64,000 nt of DNA from contig CP095414.1 of the NCBI GenBank assembly GCA_029541985.1, forward strand, positions 1,736,001-1,800,000. Reading direction: 5' to 3'. Below, piece by piece: positions 46,361 to 56,573 of the stretch. The position numbers and the translations under genes were made by a program. Position 1 is the stretch's first letter. Each line of letters opens with the position of its first letter. Source of the DNA: Bacteroidales bacterium F22 (GTDB taxonomy: Bacteria > Bacteroidota > Bacteroidia > Bacteroidales > Bacteroidaceae). Below the pieces are notes generated by a model. That model had not been told where the DNA came from. It saw only the letters and a program-made list of their open reading frames with translations, and searched no databases.

Positions 46361-47848
46361 CTATTTCCTGTTAATCCACTGTTTCAATTGTACAATCGCT
46401 TCTCTCATTATTTGAGCCCCCACGAGGTAAACAATACCCATATACAATACAGCCCCCATAAGTATCTTAGTTACTAAACGAAGATATATATTATCGATAC
46501 CCAAAGTAACGAAATGAGTTCCAATCATGACTCCAGCAGCAATAGCGAAGAACGGAACCAAATCACTGAGTGCTTCCCAGAGTGAGAGATGAATCTCTCT
46601 ACCTGCAAAGAAACGCCAGACAAACATCCAGAAGATATTGACCCCAGCAAAGTAGTATACCATGGCCATCAAGCCATAAGGATATAGCAATAACATACCC
46701 ACGATTTCGACGACGCCCTGAGCGATACTGCTCCACATGAAGATACCCGATTTGCCACGACTAATGATAAGATGCGTGTAGAGATGCATCAACGGAGCAA
46801 AAGCGCCCCAAATAGCTAATATCTGGAGAATTTGCGCACTCAAAATCCATTTATCTGTAATGGCAATCACGATGACTTCGTAAGCCACGAGTGAGAGTCC
46901 AAACAGAGCAGGGAAAGAAAGGAAAGCGATAAAACGCTGCATCTTTCGAAAGACTCGTTTTTGTCGTATGTCATCATTGTCCACTTCCTTGAGTACCGGT
47001 TGGGCCACATTGACAACCATACCATCAATGATACCCAATCCCATATGATTCCACTTCACTGCTTGAGTGAAACTTCCTACCGAAGCCGGATTGAATAAAC
47101 GGCCTAGAATAACAGAAACAATATCATGATTAAATTCTGTAAGCAACTTGGTCACTAACAATTTGACGCTGAAAGGTAAGAAATGAAGCAAAGGCCTTAA
47201 ATCAAAATGGAAAGTAGGATTCCAAGGAGAAAAATACCAATAAAAGCCATTGGTGATAGTGATGTAAAGCACACTCTGTATGGCTATTCCCCAATAGGTC
47301 ATGCCATTTAAAGCGAGAAAAATACCCACCGTACCCGAAATGGCCAATCCACATATTTGTGAGATACTTCGCTGACGAACCATTAACTTCTTCATCAATA
47401 CAGCATTGTGAGCTATTCCTGTACTAGAGACGATTAGTCCTAGAAACAACAGTCGACTCAAGCCGACCAACTGAGGCTGATGATAGAAGTCAGCTATAAA
47501 TGGGGCACAGAAGAATAGAATCAGGTAGCTTACAAACCCCATCAACACAGAGAACCAGAATACAGCATTGTATTCTCTATGAATAATCTTAGGTCGATTG
47601 ATGAGCGCCATGGTAAAGCCACTCTCTTGCAAGGAGATAGCAATCATATTGAAAATGGTAAGCATACCCACCATTCCATAATCTTTGTCATCAAGGATGC
47701 GAGCCAAGAAAATGCCAAAGCCCAAATTTAGTAACAACTGAACTGAATTATTCAATCCTCCCCAAAGCATTCCTTTTGCAGTTTTTTGCTTTAAAGTAGA
47801 ATTGGACAGTGGGGCATCATGATCTACGTATTCTCCTTTTGGGTCCAT
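46361..47848 (-). CDS. Oligosaccharide flippase (MOP/PST superfamily)
   Basis: A 495-residue inner-membrane protein with about twelve to fourteen helices, of the family that flips lipid-linked oligosaccharide units (Wzx-like or WzxC). Landmarks are KGMLWGGLNNSVQLLLNLGFGIFLARIL near the start and GFTMALINRP. The cytosolic N-terminal 25 residues are hydrophilic. No polymerase or ligase gene is present next to it, so the final glycan cannot be guessed. It shares an operon with three glycosyltransferases and lies 5 bases after the DUF3783 gene. Confidence 0.9.
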   Translation of the reverse strand: MDPKGEYVDHDAPLSNSTLKQKTAKGMLWGGLNNSVQLLLNLGFGIFLARILDDKDYGMVGMLTIFNMIAISLQESGFTMALINRPKIIHREYNAVFWFSVLMGFVSYLILFFCAPFIADFYHQPQLVGLSRLLFLGLIVSSTGIAHNAVLMKKLMVRQRSISQICGLAISGTVGIFLALNGMTYWGIAIQSVLYITITNGFYWYFSPWNPTFHFDLRPLLHFLPFSVKLLVTKLLTEFNHDIVSVILGRLFNPASVGSFTQAVKWNHMGLGIIDGMVVNVAQPVLKEVDNDDIRQKRVFRKMQRFIAFLSFPALFGLSLVAYEVIVIAITDKWILSAQILQILAIWGAFAPLMHLYTHLIISRGKSGIFMWSSIAQGVVEIVGMLLLYPYGLMAMVYYFAGVNIFWMFVWRFFAGREIHLSLWEALSDLVPFFAIAAGVMIGTHFVTLGIDNIYLRLVTKILMGAVLYMGIVYLVGAQIMREAIVQLKQWINRK

Positions 47849-47853
47849 CAGAT

Positions 47854-48231
47854 TTATTTTTTTAGTTTACTCATCGCAGCATGTTCCTCCAGCAATTCTT
47901 CATGAAGCATATATACATCCCATGATACATTGTTTGGAGTCAAACCAGCTTTTAGGTTTACCTTGGGAATCCCTGCAGCTCGGTAACGAGCCAAGAAATC
48001 AGTCAATGATTCTTGGTCAAAGTTGACGAATAGCAAAATCTCATCAGTAATAGATTTGTCGGCAGGTGGGACGACAGCTCCAGTATGCTCAACCACACCA
48101 GCTAGCACACCAAGCGGCATGCCGAACTGAGTTGGTTCAATCTCTTTGACTATTATCTCTTGCAATAAACAAAGATTTTCAATTGATTTTTTAAGTGCTT
48201 CAGGCACATTAAAAAGAAGGAGTTCTTTCAT
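47854..48231 (-). CDS. DUF3783 family protein
   Basis: A 125-residue cytosolic protein that begins KELLLFNVPEALKKSIENLC and fits the DUF3783 family, for which no function is established. It is acidic and has no membrane segment. It starts one base after the metG stop and ends 5 bases before the flippase start, so it is fully embedded in the operon. Its conserved VNFDQESLTDFLARYRAAGIPKV block may be worth noting as the core of the fold. Confidence 0.8.
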   Translation of the reverse strand: MKELLLFNVPEALKKSIENLCLLQEIIVKEIEPTQFGMPLGVLAGVVEHTGAVVPPADKSITDEILLFVNFDQESLTDFLARYRAAGIPKVNLKAGLTPNNVSWDVYMLHEELLEEHAAMSKLKK

Positions 48232-48232
48232 A

Positions 48233-50272
48233 TTATTTCACTTCACTACCTGGGTTTACTTTTCTGTCAGAAACGATCACAGACAACGCTCCATCTGCAT
48301 CTTCCGCAGATAAAATCATTCCTTCACTGACGATTCCTTTGAGTTTTCGAGGAGCTAAATTAGCAACGAAACAAACTTGTTTACCGACCAATTCGTTTGG
48401 TTTATAGAATTTAGCAATTCCAGAAACGATAGTGCGTTTCTCCAAGCCATCATCGATAACGAACTGAAGCAGTTTATTCGCTTTGGGCACTTTCTCGCAA
48501 GACAATACCGTTCCTACACGGATATCCATCTTAAGAAAATCATCAAATTCGATATTTTCACGAATCTCAGGAGCCTTATAATTCGCTTGCTCATTTTCTT
48601 TCTTCGTGTCGAGCAATTTCTGAACTTGCTTCTCGACTTCTTCATCTTCAATCTTTTCAAAGAGTAGAGAAGGTTTGTTTAGTTTGTGACCATCAGCGAG
48701 CAAATCGATACGACCTAAATCGCTCCATTTGAAGTCTTCCATGTTGATCATCTCACGAAGTCTCTGTGAACTGAAAGGCAAGAATGGTTCAAAGGCAATC
48801 GCTAAGTTAGCCACTAACTGCATGCTTATATGCATGATGGTAGCGACTCTGCTCATGTCAGTCTTAGCCACCTTCCAAGGCTCAGTATCTGCTAGATACT
48901 TGTTACCGATACGTGCTAAGTTCATTGCTTCTTTTTGTGCATCGCGGAACTTAAAGATATTTAGCAACCGTTCCACTTCTTGTTTCACGTTTGCAAACTC
49001 CTTTATCGTCTCCTTATCGTAGTCAGTCAACTCAGTGATAGCTGGTACAAGACCATCAAAGTACTTGCCTGTGAGAACAAGAGCACGGTTCACAAAGTTA
49101 CCAAATACGGCAACTAACTCATTGTTGTTACGTGCTTGAAAATCTTTCCACGTAAAGTCATTATCTTTGGTTTCAGGTGCATTTGCTGTCAAGACATAAC
49201 GAAGTACATCCTGTTTTCCAGGGAAATCTTCTAGATATTCATGCAACCATACAGCCCAGTTTCGAGAAGTCGAAATCTTATCTCCTTCGAGATTTAGAAA
49301 TTCGTTGCTCGGCACATTGTCTGGCAAGATATAACTACCTTCAGCCTTAAGCATGGCTGGGAAGACGATACAATGAAAGACGATATTATCTTTACCGATG
49401 AAATGAATCAGGCGAGTATCTTCATCTTTCCACCATTTCTCCCACGAGTCAGGTAGTAATTCTTTGGTGTTACTGATATAACCAATCGGTGCATCAAACC
49501 ATACATAAAGAACTTTACCCTCAGCTCCTTCGACGGGAACCGGGATTCCCCAATTCAGGTCACGACTAACTGCACGAGGTTGCAAGCCCATGTCGAGCCA
49601 ACTCTTACACTGTCCATATACATTGGGACGCCACTCTTTATGGCCTTCAAGAATCCATTTTCTCAACCAAGCCTCATGTTTATCTAATGGTAGATACCAG
49701 TGTTTGGTCTTACGCATCACAGGGACACTTCCTGAGATAGCACTCTTCGGATTAATCAAGTCTGTAGCATTGAGTGATGACCCACAGCTTTCACATTGGT
49801 CACCATAAGCACCTTGGCTATGACAGATAGGGCATTCTCCAGTTATATAACGGTCAGCTAAGAATTGCTGAGCCTCTTCATCATAATATTGCTCAGAATT
49901 ACGCTCTATAAATTCGCCTTTGTCATATAGTTTTTTGAAGAAGTCAGAAGCGACCTCATGATGAGTCTTGGAAGTAGTGCGTCCATATACATCAAAAGAA
50001 ATCCCAAATTCTTTAAATGATTTCTTGATAATCCCATGATAACGGTCCACAATATCTTGGGGAGTCACTCCCTCCTTTTTTGCACGAATAGTGATTGGTA
50101 CTCCATGCTCATCAGATCCTCCAATAAACAAGACATCTTCTCCCTTCAATCGAAGATAACGAACATAGATGTCAGCAGGTACATAGACACCTGCTAAGTG
50201 ACCAATATGTACCGGTCCGTTTGCATAAGGCAACGCAGAAGTTACTGTCGTTCTTTTAAAATGCTTTTCCAT
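48233..50272 (-). CDS. metG: Methionyl-tRNA synthetase
   Basis: A 679-residue class I synthetase that charges tRNA-Met. The HIGH motif is His22-His25 (VHIGH), the KMSKS site is Lys332-Ile-Ser-Thr-Ser. A zinc knuckle ([17 protein letters not shown]) lies near residues 143-165. The C-terminal 110 residues form an EMAP/Trbp111-like tRNA-binding domain ([21 protein letters not shown]). The lysine-threonine change in KMSKS (KISTS) is usual for MetG. Gene order with a glycan operon downstream is odd for a housekeeping gene. Confidence 0.95.
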   Translation of the reverse strand: MEKHFKRTTVTSALPYANGPVHIGHLAGVYVPADIYVRYLRLKGEDVLFIGGSDEHGVPITIRAKKEGVTPQDIVDRYHGIIKKSFKEFGISFDVYGRTTSKTHHEVASDFFKKLYDKGEFIERNSEQYYDEEAQQFLADRYITGECPICHSQGAYGDQCESCGSSLNATDLINPKSAISGSVPVMRKTKHWYLPLDKHEAWLRKWILEGHKEWRPNVYGQCKSWLDMGLQPRAVSRDLNWGIPVPVEGAEGKVLYVWFDAPIGYISNTKELLPDSWEKWWKDEDTRLIHFIGKDNIVFHCIVFPAMLKAEGSYILPDNVPSNEFLNLEGDKISTSRNWAVWLHEYLEDFPGKQDVLRYVLTANAPETKDNDFTWKDFQARNNNELVAVFGNFVNRALVLTGKYFDGLVPAITELTDYDKETIKEFANVKQEVERLLNIFKFRDAQKEAMNLARIGNKYLADTEPWKVAKTDMSRVATIMHISMQLVANLAIAFEPFLPFSSQRLREMINMEDFKWSDLGRIDLLADGHKLNKPSLLFEKIEDEEVEKQVQKLLDTKKENEQANYKAPEIRENIEFDDFLKMDIRVGTVLSCEKVPKANKLLQFVIDDGLEKRTIVSGIAKFYKPNELVGKQVCFVANLAPRKLKGIVSEGMILSAEDADGALSVIVSDRKVNPGSEVK

Positions 50273-50300
50273 AAGTGCTTTTTTATTTCTGTTTATCTGA

Positions 50301-50308
50301 CAAAGATA
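50301..50308 (-). promoter_or_regulatory. Bacteroidota -7 element before metG
   Basis: TATCTTTG on the minus strand, 28 bases before the metG start, fits the consensus. It would drive metG and, unless there are inner promoters, the glycan genes down to 43320. Confidence 0.5.
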
Positions 50309-50411
50309 CTATTTTTAGACATAACTACTAAGCAGTAACAAGTGAAATAATCCTTAGAGTATCCCTCTAGGGACAAATAGTTCTCTTTTCTAAGCAAATA
50401 GCACACACAGA

Positions 50412-50438
50412 AAGGCTCGGATATCGCATCCAAGCCTT
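50412..50438 (-). terminator. Hairpin terminator after the tolC-like gene
   Basis: An 11-base-pair stem (50428-50438 with 50412-50422, one G-U) with a 5-base loop, followed on the minus strand by TCTGTG. The T tract is weak, but position (60 bases after the tolC stop) fits the end of the exporter operon. Confidence 0.6.
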
Positions 50439-50497
50439 CCTTCATAGATAATCGTTAAATTAAGAGTGTTATCCCATGCTGTGTTTCAGAAAATCAA

Positions 50498-51880
50498 TTA
50501 TTTGAGAGCTTCTCCATCATAGAACTGAAGAATTTTTGTTCGGAATAGGTATTCGTATTTAGCCTGTAGCTGTTCTGATACACTCTTCATCAGATTAGTC
50601 TTAGACTCAGTAAACTGTAAGGAAGTAGCTTGCCCCTGCATGAACTTCTTCTGCATCAAATTGAAAGCTTCTTGGTTGGCTTTTTTAGCTACTACAGCAC
50701 TTTCATATTGTGCTTGTGAAGCGGCTGCATTGTACCATGCTTGCTGGATTTCCTTATATAATTTTTTCTTTGTATCTTCTAGCTGCAACGCATACTGGTC
50801 TCGTTGCAAACGAGCACGTCTAACATTGTTGCGCGTAGTAAAACGATTAAAGATAGGGATACTCAAGGAGATACCTATAGATTTGTTTAAGTTATGGTCC
50901 AACTGTTTTGAGAATCCTTCGGCATCAAATCCGCCTATCTTATTGTAGCTAGTCCCTAGATTACCTCCTGCAGACAACGTAGGATAATAAGCACTGTTTG
51001 CAACCTTAATGCTATACTTGCTTCCTTGATATCTCAATTTTGCAGCACGCATCTCCGCCCGAGTACTCAAGGCATTGCTATACACTTCGTCCATAGGAAT
51101 CAAGCCATTTTCCACATCAATATCAGTCGGAGCGACGATAGAGAATTGGTCCATAGAGGTCAATTCTAGAAGTTGAGCTAAATCCAATTTAGCCAATTGA
51201 TAATCATTGTTTGCACTGGTCACACTATATTGGTCTTGTGCCACACGAGCTTGAGCTTCAGCTACATCAGCTTGAGCAGTCTTGCCTAATCGGAACAACT
51301 CTTGGAATCGGTCATATTGAGCTTGTGACAAGCGTGCTTGCTCCTCAGCGACTCCAAGTAATTCCTTAGAAAATAACACTTGCAAATACTGTTGTGCAAT
51401 CTGTACACTTAAGTCCTCCTTAGCTTGGTCTAAGTCAGCCAACGAAGCAGCCAACTCTACCTTAGACAATTTGTATTGATTAGGGATACGCATCCCAGTA
51501 AACAAAGGGATACTAGTACTCACGCCGAAAGACGTATTGCGACTATTTACATCTGCATACGTATTGGTTGCTGGAGATACTGAACGTCCCCAATTGTAGT
51601 TCTGCCCAGCAGATGCATTTAAGTTAGGCAGTCGTGCCCATTTGGCATCGCTCTTGCTCAATTTTTTTTCTTCTGCTGTCAACGCTCGTGTCTTGATGGT
51701 GATGTTATGGGCTATTGCATAATCAATACACTTCTCTAAGTTCCAAGGAGTCTCCATATCTACTTCTTGAGTAGTGGCTTCATTGGCCATGTCCTCCTGA
51801 GCAGACGAAGTCATAGGTACTGCCGTACAAAGTGCCAAGACCCCTATCATTAGAAAATTTCTTTTATTCTTATTCTTCAT
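50498..51880 (-). CDS. TolC-family outer-membrane efflux channel
   Basis: A 460-residue outer-membrane channel protein with a signal peptide (about 1-27, ending TSSAQE). Two OEP repeats contain the long coiled-coil helices: LSVQIAQQYLQVLFSKELL...QARLSQAQYDRFQEL and the second with KKLYKEIQQAWYNAAASQAQY. YNWGRSVSPATN is a frequent Bacteroidota TolC motif. An ATG 12 bases upstream (51892) is also possible. It is the last gene of the exporter operon, 44 bases after the adaptor. Confidence 0.92.
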   Translation of the reverse strand: MKNKNKRNFLMIGVLALCTAVPMTSSAQEDMANEATTQEVDMETPWNLEKCIDYAIAHNITIKTRALTAEEKKLSKSDAKWARLPNLNASAGQNYNWGRSVSPATNTYADVNSRNTSFGVSTSIPLFTGMRIPNQYKLSKVELAASLADLDQAKEDLSVQIAQQYLQVLFSKELLGVAEEQARLSQAQYDRFQELFRLGKTAQADVAEAQARVAQDQYSVTSANNDYQLAKLDLAQLLELTSMDQFSIVAPTDIDVENGLIPMDEVYSNALSTRAEMRAAKLRYQGSKYSIKVANSAYYPTLSAGGNLGTSYNKIGGFDAEGFSKQLDHNLNKSIGISLSIPIFNRFTTRNNVRRARLQRDQYALQLEDTKKKLYKEIQQAWYNAAASQAQYESAVVAKKANQEAFNLMQKKFMQGQATSLQFTESKTNLMKSVSEQLQAKYEYLFRTKILQFYDGEALK

Positions 51881-51924
51881 AATCAATATCATTTTACTAT
51901 TATCCTAATTCTAAGATAAGACGA

Positions 51925-53034
51925 CTACTTCACCTCATCGCTCACTACCGTTCCACGAAGTTGGTCCGCATCATCTATTCCAGAAATGATTTGCATATAG
52001 ACGCCATTACTCATTCCAGTTTTCACTGCAACACGTTTAAATGTTTGAGGATCTTCGCCTTCTAGTTTGTAAACAAAGGTACTGTCACCTCTAAATTCGA
52101 TGAGTCCTTCAGGGATAGCCAAAGCATCTTTCACATCTTTGAGCACAAATTCTGCATTTGCAGAATAGCCAGAACGAATCGTAATAGAATCAGGCACACT
52201 GACAGCAGCCTTGACTTCAAACTGCATAGTTCCATTAGTTTCTACACCTTTTGGACTTACATATTCAAGTTTTGCTTCAAAATCCATATTTTGTAAGGCA
52301 CCGATTTTCAATTTCACAGGCATCCCTTCATAGAGTTGTCCGACTTCTGTCTCATCTACATTTCCTCGGAAAATCAAATCACTCATATTAGCCACAGAAG
52401 CGATAGTCGTCCCGTCATTGAATGTATTACTCATGATCACAGAGTTACCCTCTTTGACAGGCACATCAAGGATTAGTCCTTCGATGGTAGATCGGATATT
52501 TGTATTAGAGATACTTGCTGTACGTTTACTGACTCCTTTACGGACAATATCAAGTGCATTTTGAGCGGTAAAGGTCTCTTCGCGAGCTTGTTCCACTTTT
52601 ACTTTTGCTTGTTCGTATTCTTCACGGCTAATCAATTTATCCGCATATAGCTGCTCATTACGTGCCCATTCTCTTTCACTCTGTGCTTGGTTCAAGGAAG
52701 CCAATTTAAGTCTATTCTCAGCACTATTCAACTGACCCATATCAGGGATTACCTTGACTCGAGCAATAACATCGTCCTTCTTGACCATTTGGCCAGCTTC
52801 AAAGAACAATTTATCGATAATACCAGATACTTGAGGCTTAATCAGAATTTCATTTCTTGGTTCCACTTTTCCTGTAGCGACACTTGTCTTAGTCAACTCC
52901 ATACGTTCTGGTTTCACTACATTATACATCGTTACTTTGGGTTGTGACTTACTATAAAGGAACCAAAAGGTCCATATAATAATCAAGCCAACAAGGACTA
53001 AGAGAAAAACTCTCATAAACTTTTTCATAATCAA
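51925..53034 (-). CDS. Periplasmic adaptor (HlyD/MacA family)
   Basis: A 369-residue membrane fusion protein that couples the ABC permeases to TolC. An N-terminal membrane anchor (about 7-25), a lipoyl half (VKPQVSGIIDKLFFEAGQMVKKDDVIARV), a helical hairpin (about 85-150) and a beta-barrel domain are visible. It is short of charged C-terminal extensions. A second ATG two codons downstream is an equal start. Position between the permease and TolC genes supports a MacA-like role. Confidence 0.92.
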   Translation of the reverse strand: MIMKKFMRVFLLVLVGLIIIWTFWFLYSKSQPKVTMYNVVKPERMELTKTSVATGKVEPRNEILIKPQVSGIIDKLFFEAGQMVKKDDVIARVKVIPDMGQLNSAENRLKLASLNQAQSEREWARNEQLYADKLISREEYEQAKVKVEQAREETFTAQNALDIVRKGVSKRTASISNTNIRSTIEGLILDVPVKEGNSVIMSNTFNDGTTIASVANMSDLIFRGNVDETEVGQLYEGMPVKLKIGALQNMDFEAKLEYVSPKGVETNGTMQFEVKAAVSVPDSITIRSGYSANAEFVLKDVKDALAIPEGLIEFRGDSTFVYKLEGEDPQTFKRVAVKTGMSNGVYMQIISGIDDADQLRGTVVSDEVK

Positions 53035-53089
53035 TTCTTATTTGTTATATTAATTTCTATTTACTCATTTTTCCTAAAACTAGGACTTC

Positions 53090-54343
53090 CTATTCATCAC
53101 TTATCGCTTCAATCGGTTTGATAGACATGGCCCTATAAGCCGGTGCTAATCCAGCGACTAATCCTAGTACTGCTAAGACAAATACGGTTCCTATAGCCGT
53201 CCAAAACGAAACTTGAAACGGCGTGTTGACTCCTGTACTTGAGGAGACTCCTACCTCTAACATCTGCAAGATCAGTACTGCAAACGTAATCCCCAGCATA
53301 CCTGCGATAGATGTCAAGACGATACTCTCAGCCATGATTTGTCGCATAATCATCCCTGGTGTCGCTCCTATGGCTCTACGGATACCGATTTCTGTGGTTC
53401 GCTCTTTTACCGTAACCATGGTAATATTACTAACTCCGATAACTCCCGCAATCAAGGTACCTAATCCGACAAGCAAGGTCAACATCTTAATCGCCTTGAA
53501 GAGATTATCGACCATAGAGAACATAGCCTCAGCATTGAAATAATTAAAGGCTTGTGTATCATCAGGATGCACATTGTGTGCTCGCTTAAGGGTTGACTTA
53601 ATAGGTTGCTCTAAGTCTGATAACTTATATCCTTTGGCCGCTAGTATAGAAATCATATGCACCCGCTTGCCCATATTGAATACTTGCTGAACAACTGAAA
53701 GTGGAATGATGATAGTTTCTCCAGTCCTCGAACCGAAATTCATATTGCTTTCTTTGTCCTTGAGCACGCCAATCACTTGGTAATAGACGCCTCCTACTTG
53801 GATATAATGTCCACAAGGGTCATTTCCTTCATGGAATAGTGTCTTGTAGATATCATAACCAATCACACAAGACTTCCGATAATTATTTTGATCCACGTCA
53901 TTGAGGTACCGTCCATAGAGTAGGCTAGGTGCTTCTACGCGTGCATAAGAAGGTTCGACCCCTTGAATAGTTACACTTCCATAAGATTTAGTTTCGTAAG
54001 ACGTGCTGCTCGCCTGTTGACGAACCACAGGAGAGGCTACTTCTATCCCCTGAATCTGTCTGAGTCTATCCACATCTTTCATCTCTAAATAGATAGGACG
54101 AATCTTAGGTAGTCCTTTGTAAGCGATACTAGTTGATTGAGACCAGAAGATACCAGAATTGGTTGCAAATCCGCCAAAATTAGCCTTCATCAGTCCCTGA
54201 AGACCTTGTCCCCCGCCAAGCAATGCAACAAGCATGAAAATGCCCCAGAAGACACCGAATGCGGTAAGCAAACTTCGGCTCTTGTTTCGAGTGATATTCA
54301 TGAATATCTCTTGCCAGCTATCTATATCAAATTTAAATTTCAT
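53090..54343 (-). CDS. MacB-like ABC transporter permease (second of two)
   Basis: A 417-residue permease with four membrane helices: one at the N-terminus (about 20-42) before a large periplasmic MacB_PCD domain, and three in the C-terminal FtsX domain (GVSNITMVTVKERTTEIGIRRAIGA). The ATPase is a separate gene. It starts 24 bases after the other permease, with which it probably forms a heterodimer because the two differ widely in the periplasmic domain. Substrate is unknown; MacAB-like pumps move peptides, macrolides or lipids. Confidence 0.92.
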   Translation of the reverse strand: MKFKFDIDSWQEIFMNITRNKSRSLLTAFGVFWGIFMLVALLGGGQGLQGLMKANFGGFATNSGIFWSQSTSIAYKGLPKIRPIYLEMKDVDRLRQIQGIEVASPVVRQQASSTSYETKSYGSVTIQGVEPSYARVEAPSLLYGRYLNDVDQNNYRKSCVIGYDIYKTLFHEGNDPCGHYIQVGGVYYQVIGVLKDKESNMNFGSRTGETIIIPLSVVQQVFNMGKRVHMISILAAKGYKLSDLEQPIKSTLKRAHNVHPDDTQAFNYFNAEAMFSMVDNLFKAIKMLTLLVGLGTLIAGVIGVSNITMVTVKERTTEIGIRRAIGATPGMIMRQIMAESIVLTSIAGMLGITFAVLILQMLEVGVSSSTGVNTPFQVSFWTAIGTVFVLAVLGLVAGLAPAYRAMSIKPIEAISDE

Positions 54344-54367
54344 ATTTCTCTATTGTTTATGTCTTCG

Positions 54368-55621
54368 TTAATCAGCTCTAAGGGCCTCTATTGGGGGTAT
54401 CTTCACAGCTTTTAAGGCAGGGAAAAGACCAGCCAATGTGCCACATACAATGAGAGTCAGTGTGGCTTGTACCGCAATCCCAATATTCACCGTAGGGTCT
54501 TTGAAGTAAGACATCTGAAAGACCCCTGCATTCATCGTTTGTGTCCCCATCACAGCATTGACCCACTCTGTGATGCCTATGCCTGTCAATAGGCCGAGAT
54601 AGCCAAAGAAGGCAGTTATAGCGACACTTTCAGCGATAATGAGCCATAAGATAGACATCGGCCGAGCTCCTAAAGCTTTGCGGATGCCAAACTCACGAGT
54701 TCGCTCTTTGACCGTAATCAGCATGATATTGCTGACGCCTACGATTCCACTAATGAGAGTAAAGATACCAATTACCCAAATTGCGGTAGTGAGATAGCCA
54801 AATCCATTCATCTGGTCGAGATAATTACTCAATCTATTCCACACCCAGATACCCCTTGTATCTTCGGGAGAATAGCCTTGACTAGCTGCTATACGTTTAC
54901 GATATTCTTTTTCAAAGGCATCACTTTCTGCTTTTGTTGCTATATTTTTGACACTAAAGATGATTCGTCCCACTTTGTCTCCCGTATTTTGTAAGCGTCG
55001 TACTGTCGAAAAAGGAGCATACATATCATTTGAGCCCTGATTTCCTCTGCCTTTGTACACGCCAACGATTTGATAGAGAAGTCCCCCTACATTGACGCGC
55101 TTTCCGATAGCTTCATTATAATCTTTGAAGAAGAGTTTGGAATGTTTTTCATTAATCACCAACACGCGACGACATTGCTTGATATCTATATCATTGATAA
55201 ACCGACCGACCAAAATCGTTGGCGATTCAGTATCGATATATGCTGGATTTACTCCCATCAGTGCCAAATCAAAGAATTCACCTTCAAAACTCATCGACAT
55301 GGTAGGACTATAAGCTATTCCTGATGCATTTTCGATATGGTCAGTCATTTCATTACTGATGCCTACTTCCTTGTCCCGCAGTTGAATACTGCGTCCTTTC
55401 TCAAAACCACCATAAGCTAAATCAGTAGAAGATCCACCTACCATCATCGAGTTGGATGCGAGGCCATCACTTTGGCTCTTAAATGAATTGATTAATCCAT
55501 TTCCGAATCCCAAGAGCACAATCAGGATAAAAATCCCCCATGCTACTGAGAAACCTGTCAGCGCGGTACGCAATTTATTGCGCCGCACGGTTCCGTATAT
55601 TTCTTGCCAAAAGTCTATCAT
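54368..55621 (-). CDS. MacB-like ABC transporter permease (first of two)
   Basis: A 417-residue protein with the same plan: helix near 20-42 (LTGFSVAWGIFILIVLLGFGNGL), a periplasmic MacB_PCD domain and FtsX-type helices (GVSNIMLITVKERTREFGIRKALGA). It is the same length as the other permease but only partly similar in the periplasmic part. It begins 3 bases after the ATPase gene, showing tight coupling. Confidence 0.92.
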   Translation of the reverse strand: MIDFWQEIYGTVRRNKLRTALTGFSVAWGIFILIVLLGFGNGLINSFKSQSDGLASNSMMVGGSSTDLAYGGFEKGRSIQLRDKEVGISNEMTDHIENASGIAYSPTMSMSFEGEFFDLALMGVNPAYIDTESPTILVGRFINDIDIKQCRRVLVINEKHSKLFFKDYNEAIGKRVNVGGLLYQIVGVYKGRGNQGSNDMYAPFSTVRRLQNTGDKVGRIIFSVKNIATKAESDAFEKEYRKRIAASQGYSPEDTRGIWVWNRLSNYLDQMNGFGYLTTAIWVIGIFTLISGIVGVSNIMLITVKERTREFGIRKALGARPMSILWLIIAESVAITAFFGYLGLLTGIGITEWVNAVMGTQTMNAGVFQMSYFKDPTVNIGIAVQATLTLIVCGTLAGLFPALKAVKIPPIEALRAD

Positions 55622-55624
55622 AAC

Positions 55625-56341
55625 TTATTTCATATAACCATCCATACCGAATGGTGTATTTTTCTTCGTCGTATTATCTTCTATCGTCTCAATGAGTCCA
55701 TCTTTGATATGAACGATTTTATCTGCCTGAGTAGCGACACCTGTCTCATGTGTTACCACGACGATGGTCATCCCTTCTCCATGTAAATCCTTAAGTATCT
55801 GCATCACCTCCTTACTCGTCTGCGAGTCAAGAGCACCTGTAGGCTCATCAGCTAAGATGATATCAGGATTAGTAATCAATGCACGGGCTATGGCCACACG
55901 CTGTTTCTGTCCCCCACTCATCTCGTTAGGCATGTGATGTGCCCAATCTTTAAGTCCCAATTTTTCCAGATAAGCAAGGGCTAACTGGTTTCGTTTCTTA
56001 CGTCCTACTCCTTGATAGAAGAGTGGCAGTGCGACATTTTCAACGGCATTTTTGAAATTAATCAGATTAAAAGATTGGAAGATAAAACCAATCTTCTCGT
56101 TGCGGTATTTAGCTGCTTTATTCTCTGATAGGTTATTCATAGAGACTCCGTTCAGAGTATAAACTCCTGAGTCGAAGGTATCTAAGATGCCTAATATATT
56201 TAGTAATGTGGACTTTCCTGAACCAGAAGATCCCATAATCGAAACAAAATCTCCTTCTTCGATATCTAGGTCTATACCTTTCAAGACATGCAAAGGAGCT
56301 CCGTTATGATATGTTTTATTGATATCTTTGAGATGAATCAC
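55625..56341 (-). CDS. ABC transporter ATP-binding protein (MacB/LolD type)
   Basis: A 238-residue ATPase with Walker A GSSGSGKST (37-45), Q-loop FQSFNLI, signature MSGGQKQRVAIARAL, Walker B IILADEPTGALD and the H-loop THE. The sequence INFKNAVENVALPLFYQ is typical of MacB/LolD-like ATPases of exporters. It is the first gene of the exporter operon and powers the two permeases. Confidence 0.95.
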   Translation of the reverse strand: MIHLKDINKTYHNGAPLHVLKGIDLDIEEGDFVSIMGSSGSGKSTLLNILGILDTFDSGVYTLNGVSMNNLSENKAAKYRNEKIGFIFQSFNLINFKNAVENVALPLFYQGVGRKKRNQLALAYLEKLGLKDWAHHMPNEMSGGQKQRVAIARALITNPDIILADEPTGALDSQTSKEVMQILKDLHGEGMTIVVVTHETGVATQADKIVHIKDGLIETIEDNTTKKNTPFGMDGYMK

Positions 56342-56573
56342 GATGGTTGTTTTTTAATGAATAAACTATTTCTTTTTCGTTCTCTTATAATTAGACGCAA
56401 AGAATTGGGTTAAAGTTGCAGGATTAATGCAAAAAAAGTAAAATTAATAACAGATGCTTGCGAGAGTTATTCTGTTTGTCTATTTTCGTACGGCTTATTC
56501 TACCGAACAATATCAGCCAATATACGTAGAAAAAACTATTATATAATATAAAACCAATTTAATTATTATTATT

